The notes under the pieces: model-generated
The model's input: only the letters and a program-made list of their open reading frames with translations
Told to the model about the DNA's origin: nothing
The model's database searches: none
Position numbers and translations under genes: made by a program
NCBI RefSeq assembly: GCF_000238295.3
Contig: NZ_AHCD03000027.1
Span: forward strand, 248,001-312,000
Direction of reading: 5' to 3'
DNA length: 64,000 nt
From: Pseudoalteromonas rubra
GTDB taxonomy: Bacteria; Pseudomonadota; Gammaproteobacteria; Enterobacterales; Alteromonadaceae
Shown here: positions 17,090 to 26,024 of the stretch, piece after piece
Layout of the letters: each line of letters opens with the position of its first letter
Position numbering within the stretch: the stretch's first letter is position 1

Positions 17090-19298
17090 CTATTACGATT
17101 TTCAATCCGCCCAGCTCACTATGCTGGGCCACTATTTTACCATGATGTGCTTCTATCAGACTTTTACAGATGGCCAGCCCCAGACCCGAGCCGCCGGTAC
17201 GCCGGCTCCGGGACTTTTCTACCCGGAACAATCGCTCGAATATCTCGCTCAGGTGTTCATCAATCACGCCCGGAGCAGTGTCTTCCAGGGTAATGTGTAT
17301 TTTTTTATGTTGTTGCCAGACCTTGAGCCGCTGTTTACCGGGCTTGTCGGTATACAAGGTGCTGTTGGCGATTAAGTTTGTGAGTACTTGCTTAATACGA
17401 TCCATATCCCAACTCACCGTCACTGCGCCGGTTAGCTGAATGTTGGCTTCCCAGTCAAAGCCTTTTCCGTGCGAGAACTGAGCAAACTCCTGCTCCCAGA
17501 GTGTCATGACTTCGGTGAGGTTACATTGCACCAGGTTGAGATACAGGCTTTGTGAATCTGCCATGGCCAGCTGGTGAATGTCTGAGATCAGGCGGTTAAT
17601 ATCTGACAATTTACGATTGATCGTATTGTAGGAGGCATCGACATCCTGGGCGATATTAAATTGTAACGCTTCAACTTGCAGTTGCAGTGCCGTGAGCGGG
17701 GTGCGGATCTCATGAGAGACATCTGCCAGCATCGCATTTTTCTTGTCGACCACTTCTTGTAGCAGAGCCGCGCGCTCGGCAGCCAATTTGCGTTTTTTGA
17801 CTTGCCGATAACCAATGGCGAGCACCAGCATAAACACCCCGGCTGTGCCGAACCACCAAGCCTTGAGTTGCCACTCTCGCTCTCTGAGTTGGGTGTCCTT
17901 TAGTGCCCGGTCGAGATTGAGGGTTTCGATTTCTTGTTGTTTGCGAATAAATTCAACCCGGCTTTGCAAAGCGGCCAGCGTCAGGTTGTGCTGACTGTTG
18001 CCCAGGTCATCTCTGAGCTGGGTAAATTTTAGATGCGCGTCGAGGGCATTTTGCGGGTCTTTAATAGCCTGATAGGTGTCTGCCAGCAGCTGATAGGATT
18101 TGATTTGGCCGTCTTTATCATTGATCAGTGTTGCTGTGGCAAGGGCTTGATGCGCCCGTTCAAGCGTTGTTTCGTGGTCTTGTGAGGCCGCGGCAATGTG
18201 TGCCTGAGTCAGCTGAGAAGCAACTAAATAGCCGGTCAGGTTATAGTTATTGGCAATTTCTAGCGATTGTTCCACATACTCTTTTGCTAGTGCTGTTTGC
18301 TCCGATTTGAGTGCTATCCGGGCTTGCAGGTTGTAACTGCGAGTCAGGCCACTTTTAGAGTCAATCTGTGTATAAAGCCTTTGTGACTTGGTGGCGAAGT
18401 ATTCTGCTTCTTTCAGGTCGCCGGTTTCGAGAGCCATAAACCCGCTGCGCATAGCACTGTTGCCTATGTCCATCAGGTTGCCTGATTTTTCATCGAGTTC
18501 ATGTGCCATCTTAAAATGTTTCAGCGCGGCCGGGTAGTTTTCCATGCGCTGATACACCACGCCAGATTCATAAATGGAGTCTGCGATGCCTTTGTCAAAA
18601 CTCAGCTCCCGGCTGAGTTCAAAAGAGCGGGTGAAGGTTTCCAGCGCACTCTCATGATCACCCAGTGCGGTCTGAATAATCCCCAGGTTAACCAGCGCTC
18701 TGGCGTAGACTTCAGTCTCTCCCAAAATGCTGAGTACATTGATGGATTTCTGAGCCACCTTCAGGGCTTCTATGTACTTGTCCTGGCGCCGTAGTACCGC
18801 AGAAATGCGTTCATAGGATTGTGCAATCATTTCGTTATCATTGGCATCAATTGCGGTGTCGAGCGCATCGTTGTAATAGGCCTGCGCCTGATCAAACCGA
18901 CTTTGGTTGTCCGCGATAAAACCCAATAGCAAAAAGGAATAGGCGTGGTGGTAGGGGTTGCTTTGCGCGATGGCAAATTGCTGTAGCTGCTCACTGCGCT
19001 GCTGCGCTTTATCGTAGTCGCCCTGACTGATCAGGGTATGAGCCAGTGCCATTAGCGTTTCGTAATACTCTTCCGGATACGATTTCAGATCCGGTTCATC
19101 TGCGAGTTGGGCCAGCAACCGGATCGCAGATTGAGGTGAGCTGCTTCTGAGGTCTTGCGCGTCGTCTAGCTGGCGTTTTGCCTCTGTGATGGAAAACGCC
19201 TGAGCGACTGAGGAGCACAATAGCAACGCCAGTAGGGTGTAGCGAATTAAGCCTTGATATCCTGGCCTGAACAGGCTCTGTAAGCGCATCATTAACAT
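17067..19298 (-). CDS. TPR-containing sensor histidine kinase
   Basis: The 743-residue protein has a signal/first hydrophobic segment (RYTLLALLLCSSVAQA), a periplasmic-type array of about ten tetratricopeptide repeats to residue 440, a coiled coil (LQSRVEFIRKQQEIETLNLDRALKD), a membrane span (AWWFGTAGVFMLVLAIGY), then HisKA with phospho-acceptor His529 in DVSHEIRTPL and an ATPase domain (N box NLIANSTLYTDK, G2 box GGSGLGLAICKSLIEAHHG). It senses an unknown signal outside the inner membrane. No response regulator gene is adjacent, so it is an orphan kinase. Confidence 0.87.
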   Translation of the reverse strand: MLMMRLQSLFRPGYQGLIRYTLLALLLCSSVAQAFSITEAKRQLDDAQDLRSSSPQSAIRLLAQLADEPDLKSYPEEYYETLMALAHTLISQGDYDKAQQRSEQLQQFAIAQSNPYHHAYSFLLLGFIADNQSRFDQAQAYYNDALDTAIDANDNEMIAQSYERISAVLRRQDKYIEALKVAQKSINVLSILGETEVYARALVNLGIIQTALGDHESALETFTRSFELSRELSFDKGIADSIYESGVVYQRMENYPAALKHFKMAHELDEKSGNLMDIGNSAMRSGFMALETGDLKEAEYFATKSQRLYTQIDSKSGLTRSYNLQARIALKSEQTALAKEYVEQSLEIANNYNLTGYLVASQLTQAHIAAASQDHETTLERAHQALATATLINDKDGQIKSYQLLADTYQAIKDPQNALDAHLKFTQLRDDLGNSQHNLTLAALQSRVEFIRKQQEIETLNLDRALKDTQLREREWQLKAWWFGTAGVFMLVLAIGYRQVKKRKLAAERAALLQEVVDKKNAMLADVSHEIRTPLTALQLQVEALQFNIAQDVDASYNTINRKLSDINRLISDIHQLAMADSQSLYLNLVQCNLTEVMTLWEQEFAQFSHGKGFDWEANIQLTGAVTVSWDMDRIKQVLTNLIANSTLYTDKPGKQRLKVWQQHKKIHITLEDTAPGVIDEHLSEIFERLFRVEKSRSRRTGGSGLGLAICKSLIEAHHGKIVAQHSELGGLKIVIVLPTEVN

Positions 19299-19423
19299 CG
19301 AACTTCCGATCGTACTACCCGCATTTTCGCGCCATTTGGATCAGGCAAGGGTCATTATGAATGATTGAATAATAACCCGTCTGTGCCAGAATGCCAATTA
19401 CACCACCTTTCAGAGTGGCAGAT

Positions 19424-20185
19424 TTAGAGCTTGCCCTGCGTCAGTCGCGCGACCAGTTCTCTGGCTGGTAAGTATCCTGGAACAGCTTCGCCATTGGGCA
19501 GTAAGATAGTGGGGGTCGACTGAAATCCAAACTGTTGCGCCAGTGAAACCTGGGTATCCAGTGAGTGTCCACACTCTGTGTTTTCTACAGGCGCTGGCGT
19601 GCTGCGCATCGCAGCATCCATGGCCTGGTTAGGTCGCTCAGCGCACAGCGTAGCTGCCGTTTTTTGGTAGGCGGGGCTGCCCGCTCGGCCTCTGGGAATC
19701 ATTACATAATGGACCGTGACGCCCTGTTGATTAAGCGCTGGCAGTTCCTTATGGAATTTACGGCAGTAGGGGCAGTCGATGTCGGTGAACACTGTGATGC
19801 GGTATTTTTCATCCTGTGCCGGGTAGGTCAGCAGTTGCTGGTAGGGGATGTCAGCCATGCGTTGTTGATTGACAATTTGCTGTATCTTAGCGATGTGATC
19901 AACCCGATTGCGTACATCAATAACACGGCCACTGAACAGGTAATTGCCATCTTTTGACAGCAGTAAGTGCTCATTGCCGAGTGTCAGGCGGAAGAAGTCA
20001 TCTGAGTAGGGGTGCAGTTTAAAGTCGATGTCTGTCCCAACCAGCGCGCGCAATTTATTTTTTGCTTTTTCTTGTGAGGTGTTCACTTCGGCGGTCTTTG
20101 GGCTGCTTGGCTCAGCAGCCAAAGGAGAGGCACTCAGTAATGCCGTGCCAAGTAGCAATGTTGAAATAGAGGTAGACAAGGTCAT
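19424..20185 (-). CDS. DsbC-like disulphide isomerase
   Basis: The 253-residue exported protein has a signal peptide (LLLGTALLSASPLAA), an N-terminal dimerisation-like domain (about 40-105, YLFSGRVIDV), and a thioredoxin domain with C138-P-Y-C141 in FTDIDCPYCRKFHKELP and cis-Pro in STPTILLPNG. This is the DsbC/DsbG pattern; such proteins reshuffle wrong disulphides in the periplasm, kept reduced by DsbD. Extra Cys (TLCAER and TECGH) lie in the helical insert. Because dsbC and recJ or dsbD are not adjacent, a symbol is not given. Confidence 0.82.
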   Translation of the reverse strand: MTLSTSISTLLLGTALLSASPLAAEPSSPKTAEVNTSQEKAKNKLRALVGTDIDFKLHPYSDDFFRLTLGNEHLLLSKDGNYLFSGRVIDVRNRVDHIAKIQQIVNQQRMADIPYQQLLTYPAQDEKYRITVFTDIDCPYCRKFHKELPALNQQGVTVHYVMIPRGRAGSPAYQKTAATLCAERPNQAMDAAMRSTPAPVENTECGHSLDTQVSLAQQFGFQSTPTILLPNGEAVPGYLPARELVARLTQGKL

Positions 20186-20303
20186 AGTAAAAATCCAGGT
20201 AGCATGAAAGATGCCCCGGTTATAACTAAGCTACCAGAGAATGGCTTTTAAATTCGCCTTAAAATGACCTATAAATTTCTATCAAATTAATTAAATCAAT
20301 TGG

Positions 20304-21296
20304 TTAGGCGATTTTCTCCCGACCTATGTGAACGCGTTCAGACGGTGCGCAAAGCCGCATTGAAGTTGGCCCCGGCTGGGTGAGCTGCTTGCACAGCTCG
20401 GACTGCTGTGCGCCGATGTGTTGTGCTGTGTTCGCTGGCGCAGAACTGTGAGCGAGTTGTGCTGTGGCATTATGTAATGCAGCAGCGTTTACGGGCTCCG
20501 GTTGCACGACGATCAAATCAGCGATGCGCTGTCGCATGACCACCGCGCTGCAAATTGCTTGCTGATCTATGGCCTGCTGTCCCTGAATGGCAAAGTTTAG
20601 CGCCTCGGAGAAGCGCGCCTGGCTGACTGAGAGGCGGCTGAGCAGATCTGACGCTTGTGAAAAATAATAGCTATTAACCGCCGTGTGCTGAACCACCTGA
20701 CTGGCATAGTGTTGTGCCTGCGCTGTTTCATTCATTTGTAATAAGGTTTCGGCCAGCAGCAATTGCGCCTCAATTGACTCAGGGTTTTCTTGTAAACTGA
20801 AAGTCAGCCACTGCTGCGCCTGCGGGTAATTCTGGTGCTCAAAGGCCACAATGGCTTTGTGGTATGCCGATAAGGCTGGCAGTAGCGCCGGTGTGCTGGT
20901 GGGCGCAGGCTGATTGTTCAGATAAGCGCCGCTGGCGACGCCAACAGACAGGAGCAATGATGCCGCCAGGGCGATCCGCTGACGCGAGGGTGGTAAAACC
21001 ACTTTGGTTTTTGCCTGCCAGCTGTAGCCCTGATTAGGGTAGGTGCGGATCAGGTCTTGTTCGGGGGCCAGTTTTCTAAGTTCACTGATCAGTTGAAACA
21101 GGCGATGCTCCTGCACATGAGCATGCCCCCACACGGCTTCGATTATCTCCTGTTTGGAGACCACGGTATTGGCATGTTGCAGCAAATAACTCAGCACTTT
21201 GGCAGCTTTGGGGCGCAGTTCCAGAAGTTGTTTGCCTTGTTTTAGTGTATGAGTCTGGCAATCAAAACGATAAGATAAAAAGCGGTACTCGGCCAT
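20304..21296 (-). CDS. CadC/ToxR-type winged-helix membrane regulator with TPR-like output
   Basis: Start at MAEYRFLSYRFD is supported by AAGGAC. The N-terminal 95 residues form an OmpR-type winged helix (ELRPKAAKVLSYLLQHANTVVSK, then LISELRKLAPEQDLIRTYPNQGYSW). A single membrane span follows (RIALAASLLLSVGVASGAYL), then a periplasmic TPR-like region (ALSAYHKAIVAFEHQNYPQAQ...). Such regulators bind DNA from the membrane in response to periplasmic signals. Length is 330 residues. Target genes unknown. Confidence 0.82.
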   Translation of the reverse strand: MAEYRFLSYRFDCQTHTLKQGKQLLELRPKAAKVLSYLLQHANTVVSKQEIIEAVWGHAHVQEHRLFQLISELRKLAPEQDLIRTYPNQGYSWQAKTKVVLPPSRQRIALAASLLLSVGVASGAYLNNQPAPTSTPALLPALSAYHKAIVAFEHQNYPQAQQWLTFSLQENPESIEAQLLLAETLLQMNETAQAQHYASQVVQHTAVNSYYFSQASDLLSRLSVSQARFSEALNFAIQGQQAIDQQAICSAVVMRQRIADLIVVQPEPVNAAALHNATAQLAHSSAPANTAQHIGAQQSELCKQLTQPGPTSMRLCAPSERVHIGREKIA

Positions 21297-21438
21297 GTCA
21301 GTCCTTCGCATAAATCCACGATACAGGACCTAACCTTATCATATAGGTGATAAAAAACGAGCCGCAGAGGCAGGATTTGTTTTCCCGATTAATTACGGTA
21401 TAACTGAGGCATCTTGATTACCAGACTGAGCGCCTTAT

Positions 21439-22380
21439 ATGCTGCGTTTTATCATCCAACTGTTTCCACTCTGGGCGATTTTGCTCAGTGTCTTTGCATT
21501 TTATACACCTGAACCTTTTGTCGCTTTAAAAGCCACCATCATTCCATTACTTGCGTTTATTATGCTGACGATGGGGTTAACCCTGACACCGGCAGACTTT
21601 CGTCATGTACTGAGTCAGCCTAAAGCGGTGCTGATAGGCCTGGTGTTGCAGTTTAGCGTGATGCCACTGGTCGCATTACTGATTGCTATGTTGTTTCAGT
21701 TTGATGCCGATCTGACTTTAGGTATGGTACTGGTGGGCTGTGTCGCAGGCGGTACAGCCAGCAATGTGATGTGTTTTTTGGCCAAAGGTGATGTGGCTCT
21801 GTCTATTTCGATGACGGCCATGAGCACCCTTGCGGGTGTGGTGTTGACTCCGCTATTGGTTGAGTTACTGGCCGGTCAGGTGGTTGATATTCCACTGACA
21901 GGCATGATGCTGAATTTACTCAAAATTGTGCTGTTCCCTGTGCTGACTGGTGTGCTTCTTAATTATTTTTTTAGCGCATCTATTCAGCGGCTTGCACCGC
22001 TTCTACCGCTATTCTCTGTGGCGGCAATTGTGTTGATCATCGCGATTGTGGTGGCATTAAATGCGGCAACCTTGCCTGCCATCGGGCCGATTGTTGCGCT
22101 GGCGGTGGTGTTGCATAATACGACAGGTCTGTCGCTGGGATATCTGGTGGCGAAGCAGTTGGGTTTGCCTGAAACGAGTTGTCGCACGATAGCACTGGAA
22201 GTGGGGTTGCAAAACTCCGGACTGGCGGTTGCGCTGGCAATGAAGTTTTTTGCCCCCGCCAGCGCTCTGGCGGGTACTTTGTTTTCGATCTGGCACAATG
22301 TCAGCGGCGCTGTGCTGGCCACCTGGTGGCGCAAACGTAGCCGCGGCATGTCACCTCCGTCAGCTAAACAGCCCGCATAG
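21439..22380 (+). CDS. Bile acid:sodium symporter-family transporter, PanS-like
   Basis: The 313-residue protein has about ten hydrophobic spans. Signatures of the BASS/PanS group are visible: MGLTLTPADFRHVLSQPKAV, GCVAGGTASNVMCFLAKGDVALSI and EVGLQNSGLAVALAMKFF. Relatives move pantoate/ketopantoate or bile-acid-like organic anions with sodium. The exact substrate is not known. It converges with the J-protein gene with 11 bases between stops. Confidence 0.82.
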   Translation: MLRFIIQLFPLWAILLSVFAFYTPEPFVALKATIIPLLAFIMLTMGLTLTPADFRHVLSQPKAVLIGLVLQFSVMPLVALLIAMLFQFDADLTLGMVLVGCVAGGTASNVMCFLAKGDVALSISMTAMSTLAGVVLTPLLVELLAGQVVDIPLTGMMLNLLKIVLFPVLTGVLLNYFFSASIQRLAPLLPLFSVAAIVLIIAIVVALNAATLPAIGPIVALAVVLHNTTGLSLGYLVAKQLGLPETSCRTIALEVGLQNSGLAVALAMKFFAPASALAGTLFSIWHNVSGAVLATWWRKRSRGMSPPSAKQPA

Positions 22381-22391
22381 GTGTCAGACGC

Positions 22392-23144
22392 TTAGATAGA
22401 AATCATGATCAGGCCAAGGGCACAGAGTATGGTCAGGCCAATAAACAGATTGGCAATGTTGCTGGTATCACCCACTGGCTCGACGCGTATCTCTGGCTCC
22501 GGCATTTCTTTATGGGTCATGTTGTAAAAGTCGGGATGACCCACCTGCTGTTCCAGTTCCTGATCTTCCGCCCAGTCAAAATGCTGATTGAGAAATACCA
22601 GCACTTCTATATCCAGCGGGGTGACTTCTGCGCGTTCTGACTTTTGATAGTTCAGCACACTATGGAATATTCGGTGGGAGGCGGCCCGGCGGCTTTGTAC
22701 ATTGACACAGGCAGGGTGCTCAATTAGCAACTGCCAGGCCCCTTGTTGATTGCGGCGATAAGAATTGTCCAGCAGCTGTGCTAACTCAGTGTCAAACTCC
22801 TGCATCTCTGAATCGAGCTGAGGCGGCGCACTGGATTGTACCTGGGGTGGTTCAAACTGAGCCGTCGGGGTTGTATCTGGCAAAATCTCCGGCGTGACGG
22901 TTTCGGGTTCTGCATGTGCTGATGGTTGTTCATCTGCTGAGCTTAACTTTACACGCTGCTGGGGTTGTGCCTCCAAATGTGCCAGTGCTGCGTCATAGGC
23001 GGCACGCAGTTGCTGAAACCCTTCTGGATCTTCATCGGGTTTACACAACTTGAGCTTACTTGTATAAGCACGTTTTATGGCTTTTTTGTCTGCACTGGGG
23101 TCGATGCCCAGTACTTGCCAGGGATTTTCTGTCACTTTATTCAC
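22392..23144 (-). CDS. Membrane-anchored J-domain protein, partner of HscC
   Basis: The 250-residue protein has an N-terminal J domain (NPWQVLGIDPSADKKAIKRAYTSKLKLCKPDEDPEGFQQLRAAYDAALAHL) in which the usual His-Pro-Asp is read as Lys-Pro-Asp. A Pro/Gln-rich linker and a helical middle part follow, ending in one C-terminal span (IANLFIGLTILCALGLIMISI). Its start overlaps the HscC stop by 8 bases, so the two are translated together. This matches the DjlB/DjlC-HscC arrangement known in E. coli. Tail anchoring suggests HscC is recruited to the membrane. Confidence 0.85.
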   Translation of the reverse strand: MNKVTENPWQVLGIDPSADKKAIKRAYTSKLKLCKPDEDPEGFQQLRAAYDAALAHLEAQPQQRVKLSSADEQPSAHAEPETVTPEILPDTTPTAQFEPPQVQSSAPPQLDSEMQEFDTELAQLLDNSYRRNQQGAWQLLIEHPACVNVQSRRAASHRIFHSVLNYQKSERAEVTPLDIEVLVFLNQHFDWAEDQELEQQVGHPDFYNMTHKEMPEPEIRVEPVGDTSNIANLFIGLTILCALGLIMISI

Positions 23145-24828
23145 CTAACTCTTTTAAAAACTGAGTAATTTCTTCATAAGCCTGATCAATTTTCTGGCTG
23201 TCCTGAGCGCTCAGCGCGGCTTCCCAGAATGTGATCAGCTCAGCAATTTGTTCACGGTACTGAGCGCGGCTTTGTTCATAGATACGTTCCAGTTTAGCCA
23301 TTAGCAAGCGGTTACGCTGCTGATCTCTCGGATGGACTTTGAGCTTTTGCATTTTTTCTTTCAGCTGGGCTTTTTCTTTGTCCGACAACACAGAGGATGA
23401 TTGTTCAAAGGTCTGGCTAATGGTTTGCTGAGTCCGCTCTACGGTAATATCCACTTCCAGCAGGCCGCTTACATCATACGTAAAGCGTACCCGGACTAGT
23501 TTGTCTTCGATGTTATCTGCCTTGGGCAGTGGCACGTCAATTTCGCCGAGTTTGATGTTGTTTTTAACATACCGGCTTTCACCCTGATAAACCGTGATCA
23601 ACAGGTGTTCCTGGGATTTATGGACAGGGAAAAAGGTATTTTCTTTACTGCATGGTAATACCGTATTGCGTTCAATAATGGGGGTAAAGTAGTTGCCCAC
23701 CTTGCCATCATGGTCGTGCTCATTGTGAGTTCCGGTGCCCAGGCTAAAGGCGGAGACGTCCGTCAGTACCACATCATCCAGTGCTTGATATTTATCAACC
23801 AGGCCGGCCTGTATGCCAGCACCAAGCGCCACCACCAGATCTGGGTCGAGCTGAGTTGTGGGGAAGCACTTGAGTGCTTTGATCAGGCATTGTTTATAGA
23901 TATTCATACGCGATGCACCGCCCACCATGACAATATGATCTATGTCTGAGGGAGACAATCCGGCATCGTTAAACGCGCGCTCAATAGGGGTCAGCAAGCG
24001 ATTGAGCAGTGGCTGGCAGATCTCGCGCATCTTCTCTTCGGTTAATTCATAGCGAAAGGTCTGGTTGCTGATTTCTATGTCAAACTGGGTTTGCTTTTCG
24101 CCACTTAAACCGCATTTACACTCGTCGATAAGCCGGGTCAGATTTTGTTGTTGGTGTTCATTCAGTTGTTGTGGCTCTAACTGATGCTGACGTAAAAAGT
24201 CCGAGATCAGTAACCCGGTAAAGTCTTCGCCGCCCAGATGATTGTCACCGGCCGATGCTTTGACTTCCATGACGCGATCGAAGTACTCAAGAATGGTGAC
24301 ATCAAAGGTACCGCCGCCTAAATCCAGGATCAAATAATGGGTGTCATCTTCTTGCGATTGTAAACCGTATGCCAGTGCTGCGGCTGTGGGCTCGTTGATC
24401 AGTCTCAGCACCTCCAGGCCGGCTAGCTCTGCGGCCAGCTTGGTTGCTTTCCGCTGATAGTCATTGAAGTAAGCGGGTACACTGATCACCGCCTGTGTAA
24501 CGGGTTGCGATAATTGGGCTTCGGCATCGGCTTTCAGTGATTTAAGCACCAGTGATGATAACTCAGCAGCGGTATAATGTTGCTTTCCAAGCGTCACTGT
24601 ACGTTGTGTGCCCATATAGCGTTTGAATAATGCCGTGGTTTTTAATGGGTGTGAGATCAGCCGCTCTTTGGCCGCTTTACCCACTAATACCTCGCCGCTA
24701 TTGTCCACTCCAACCACCGAAGGGGTTAGGTAGTCACCCAGAGAGTTGGGAATTAATACACTTTGTTCACCATCCCAATAACTGACAGCACTATTGGTTG
24801 TGCCTAAGTCGATACCTACCGTGATCAT
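23137..24828 (-). CDS. hscC: Hsp70-family chaperone HscC
   Basis: The 563-residue protein has all Hsp70 ATPase motifs: GIDLGTTNSAVSYW, LILDLGGGTFDVTILEY, VVMVGGASRMN and the short substrate domain (VYQGESRYVKNN, LLEVDITVE). It is shorter than DnaK (about 640) because the C-terminal lid is reduced. LIPNSLGDYLTPS and ALFKRYMGTQR are typical of HscC rather than DnaK. Family role: specialised chaperone, in E. coli linked to sigma-70 control. The J-protein gene follows directly. Confidence 0.9.
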   Translation of the reverse strand: MITVGIDLGTTNSAVSYWDGEQSVLIPNSLGDYLTPSVVGVDNSGEVLVGKAAKERLISHPLKTTALFKRYMGTQRTVTLGKQHYTAAELSSLVLKSLKADAEAQLSQPVTQAVISVPAYFNDYQRKATKLAAELAGLEVLRLINEPTAAALAYGLQSQEDDTHYLILDLGGGTFDVTILEYFDRVMEVKASAGDNHLGGEDFTGLLISDFLRQHQLEPQQLNEHQQQNLTRLIDECKCGLSGEKQTQFDIEISNQTFRYELTEEKMREICQPLLNRLLTPIERAFNDAGLSPSDIDHIVMVGGASRMNIYKQCLIKALKCFPTTQLDPDLVVALGAGIQAGLVDKYQALDDVVLTDVSAFSLGTGTHNEHDHDGKVGNYFTPIIERNTVLPCSKENTFFPVHKSQEHLLITVYQGESRYVKNNIKLGEIDVPLPKADNIEDKLVRVRFTYDVSGLLEVDITVERTQQTISQTFEQSSSVLSDKEKAQLKEKMQKLKVHPRDQQRNRLLMAKLERIYEQSRAQYREQIAELITFWEAALSAQDSQKIDQAYEEITQFLKELGE

Positions 24829-25073
24829 AACTACTTCCTGAATTCGTAAAGCCAGCGCCTAGTGTATGTGCTTTGGGTAAGGGAGTAAATCACTGCTATA
24901 GTTTTTGCGGCTGTTTTCTTTATGGACGTTAATTGGTGAAAAAGTATTCTGTTGTTCATACGTCTAGGTGATGCACCCGGTTTGTTTTGCTGGTGTGTTT
25001 AAGCCATTGGCCTGCTTTTTTCGAAGATAAAAGCGGCGCACATTTTTAATATCAGTATTAGAGGTATTTAGTT

Positions 25074-25988
25074 ATGTTCCCACAAGCCCCCCGTGCCGTT
25101 GTGATGATCCGGCCACATTGCTTTTCGCCCAATGAAGAAACCCGGGCCGATAACAGTTTTCAATCTCAGGCTCCGCAATTTGATGGGAGTATCAGCCAGC
25201 TGGCCTATGAGCAGGTATCACGGGTGGCTGAGCAGCTTGAGCAGGCGGGGGTGCGGGTGCACTTGTTTGAAGATTTGGGCACCGATACGCCTGATTCAGT
25301 GTTTCCCAATAACTGGTTTTCAACCCATGCGGGTGGGCAAATCGCCATTTATCCCATGTATGCCAAAAACCGTCGTCGTGAGCGACGCACAGACATTATT
25401 GAGCTATTGAAGCGCGAATACCGGGTGCAGGATGTGATTGATTATTCTGGCCTGGAATATGACGATTTGTTTCTGGAAGGCACCGGTGCCATGGTGCTGG
25501 ATCACATTGAGCGGGTTGCTTACACCGCGCGCTCAAAACGCACCGATTCGCATGTGCTGGAACGCTTTTGTAGTCATTTCAACTTTGAGCCTATGGTGTT
25601 TGATGCGCTCAGTGAAGAGGGAGTGCCTGTCTACCATACTAACGTGCTGTTGTGCGTGGGAAGCGACTACGCACTGGGCGGCTTTGAGATGATAGTTGAG
25701 CCTGAGCGGCGTGCAGAAATTAAACACAGGTTGCAGCTTGCAGGTAAAAAGCTGATAGAGTTGAGTGAGGCTCAGATCAATGGGTTTTGTGGCAATGCGC
25801 TGGAGCTACACGGAGACTGCGGGCGCATACTGGCATTGTCACAAACCGCGTATGATGCGCTGACAGACGAGCAAATCGCGGTACTCGAATCATGCGTTAC
25901 CTTATTACCGCTGGACGTTTCTGCCATTGAATTGGCGGGGGGCTCGGTACGTTGCATGCTGGCTGGTGTGCATTTATCTCGGCGCTAA
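25074..25988 (+). CDS. ctlX: Citrulline-utilisation hydrolase CtlX (amidinotransferase fold)
   Basis: The 304-residue protein is of the guanidine-modifying superfamily: DSVFPNNWFSTH, LEYDDLFLEGTGAMVLDH, catalytic His188 in VYHTNVLLCVG and catalytic Cys294 in GGSVRCMLAGVHL. CtlX proteins hydrolyse citrulline. AGAGG lies about 10 bases before the ATG. The amino-acid symporter gene follows 36 bases later, which suggests a small uptake-and-degradation operon. Confidence 0.85.
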   Translation: MFPQAPRAVVMIRPHCFSPNEETRADNSFQSQAPQFDGSISQLAYEQVSRVAEQLEQAGVRVHLFEDLGTDTPDSVFPNNWFSTHAGGQIAIYPMYAKNRRRERRTDIIELLKREYRVQDVIDYSGLEYDDLFLEGTGAMVLDHIERVAYTARSKRTDSHVLERFCSHFNFEPMVFDALSEEGVPVYHTNVLLCVGSDYALGGFEMIVEPERRAEIKHRLQLAGKKLIELSEAQINGFCGNALELHGDCGRILALSQTAYDALTDEQIAVLESCVTLLPLDVSAIELAGGSVRCMLAGVHLSRR

Positions 25989-26024
25989 AATAAATAACAA
26001 CAACAAAACAATAACAACAGGCAG

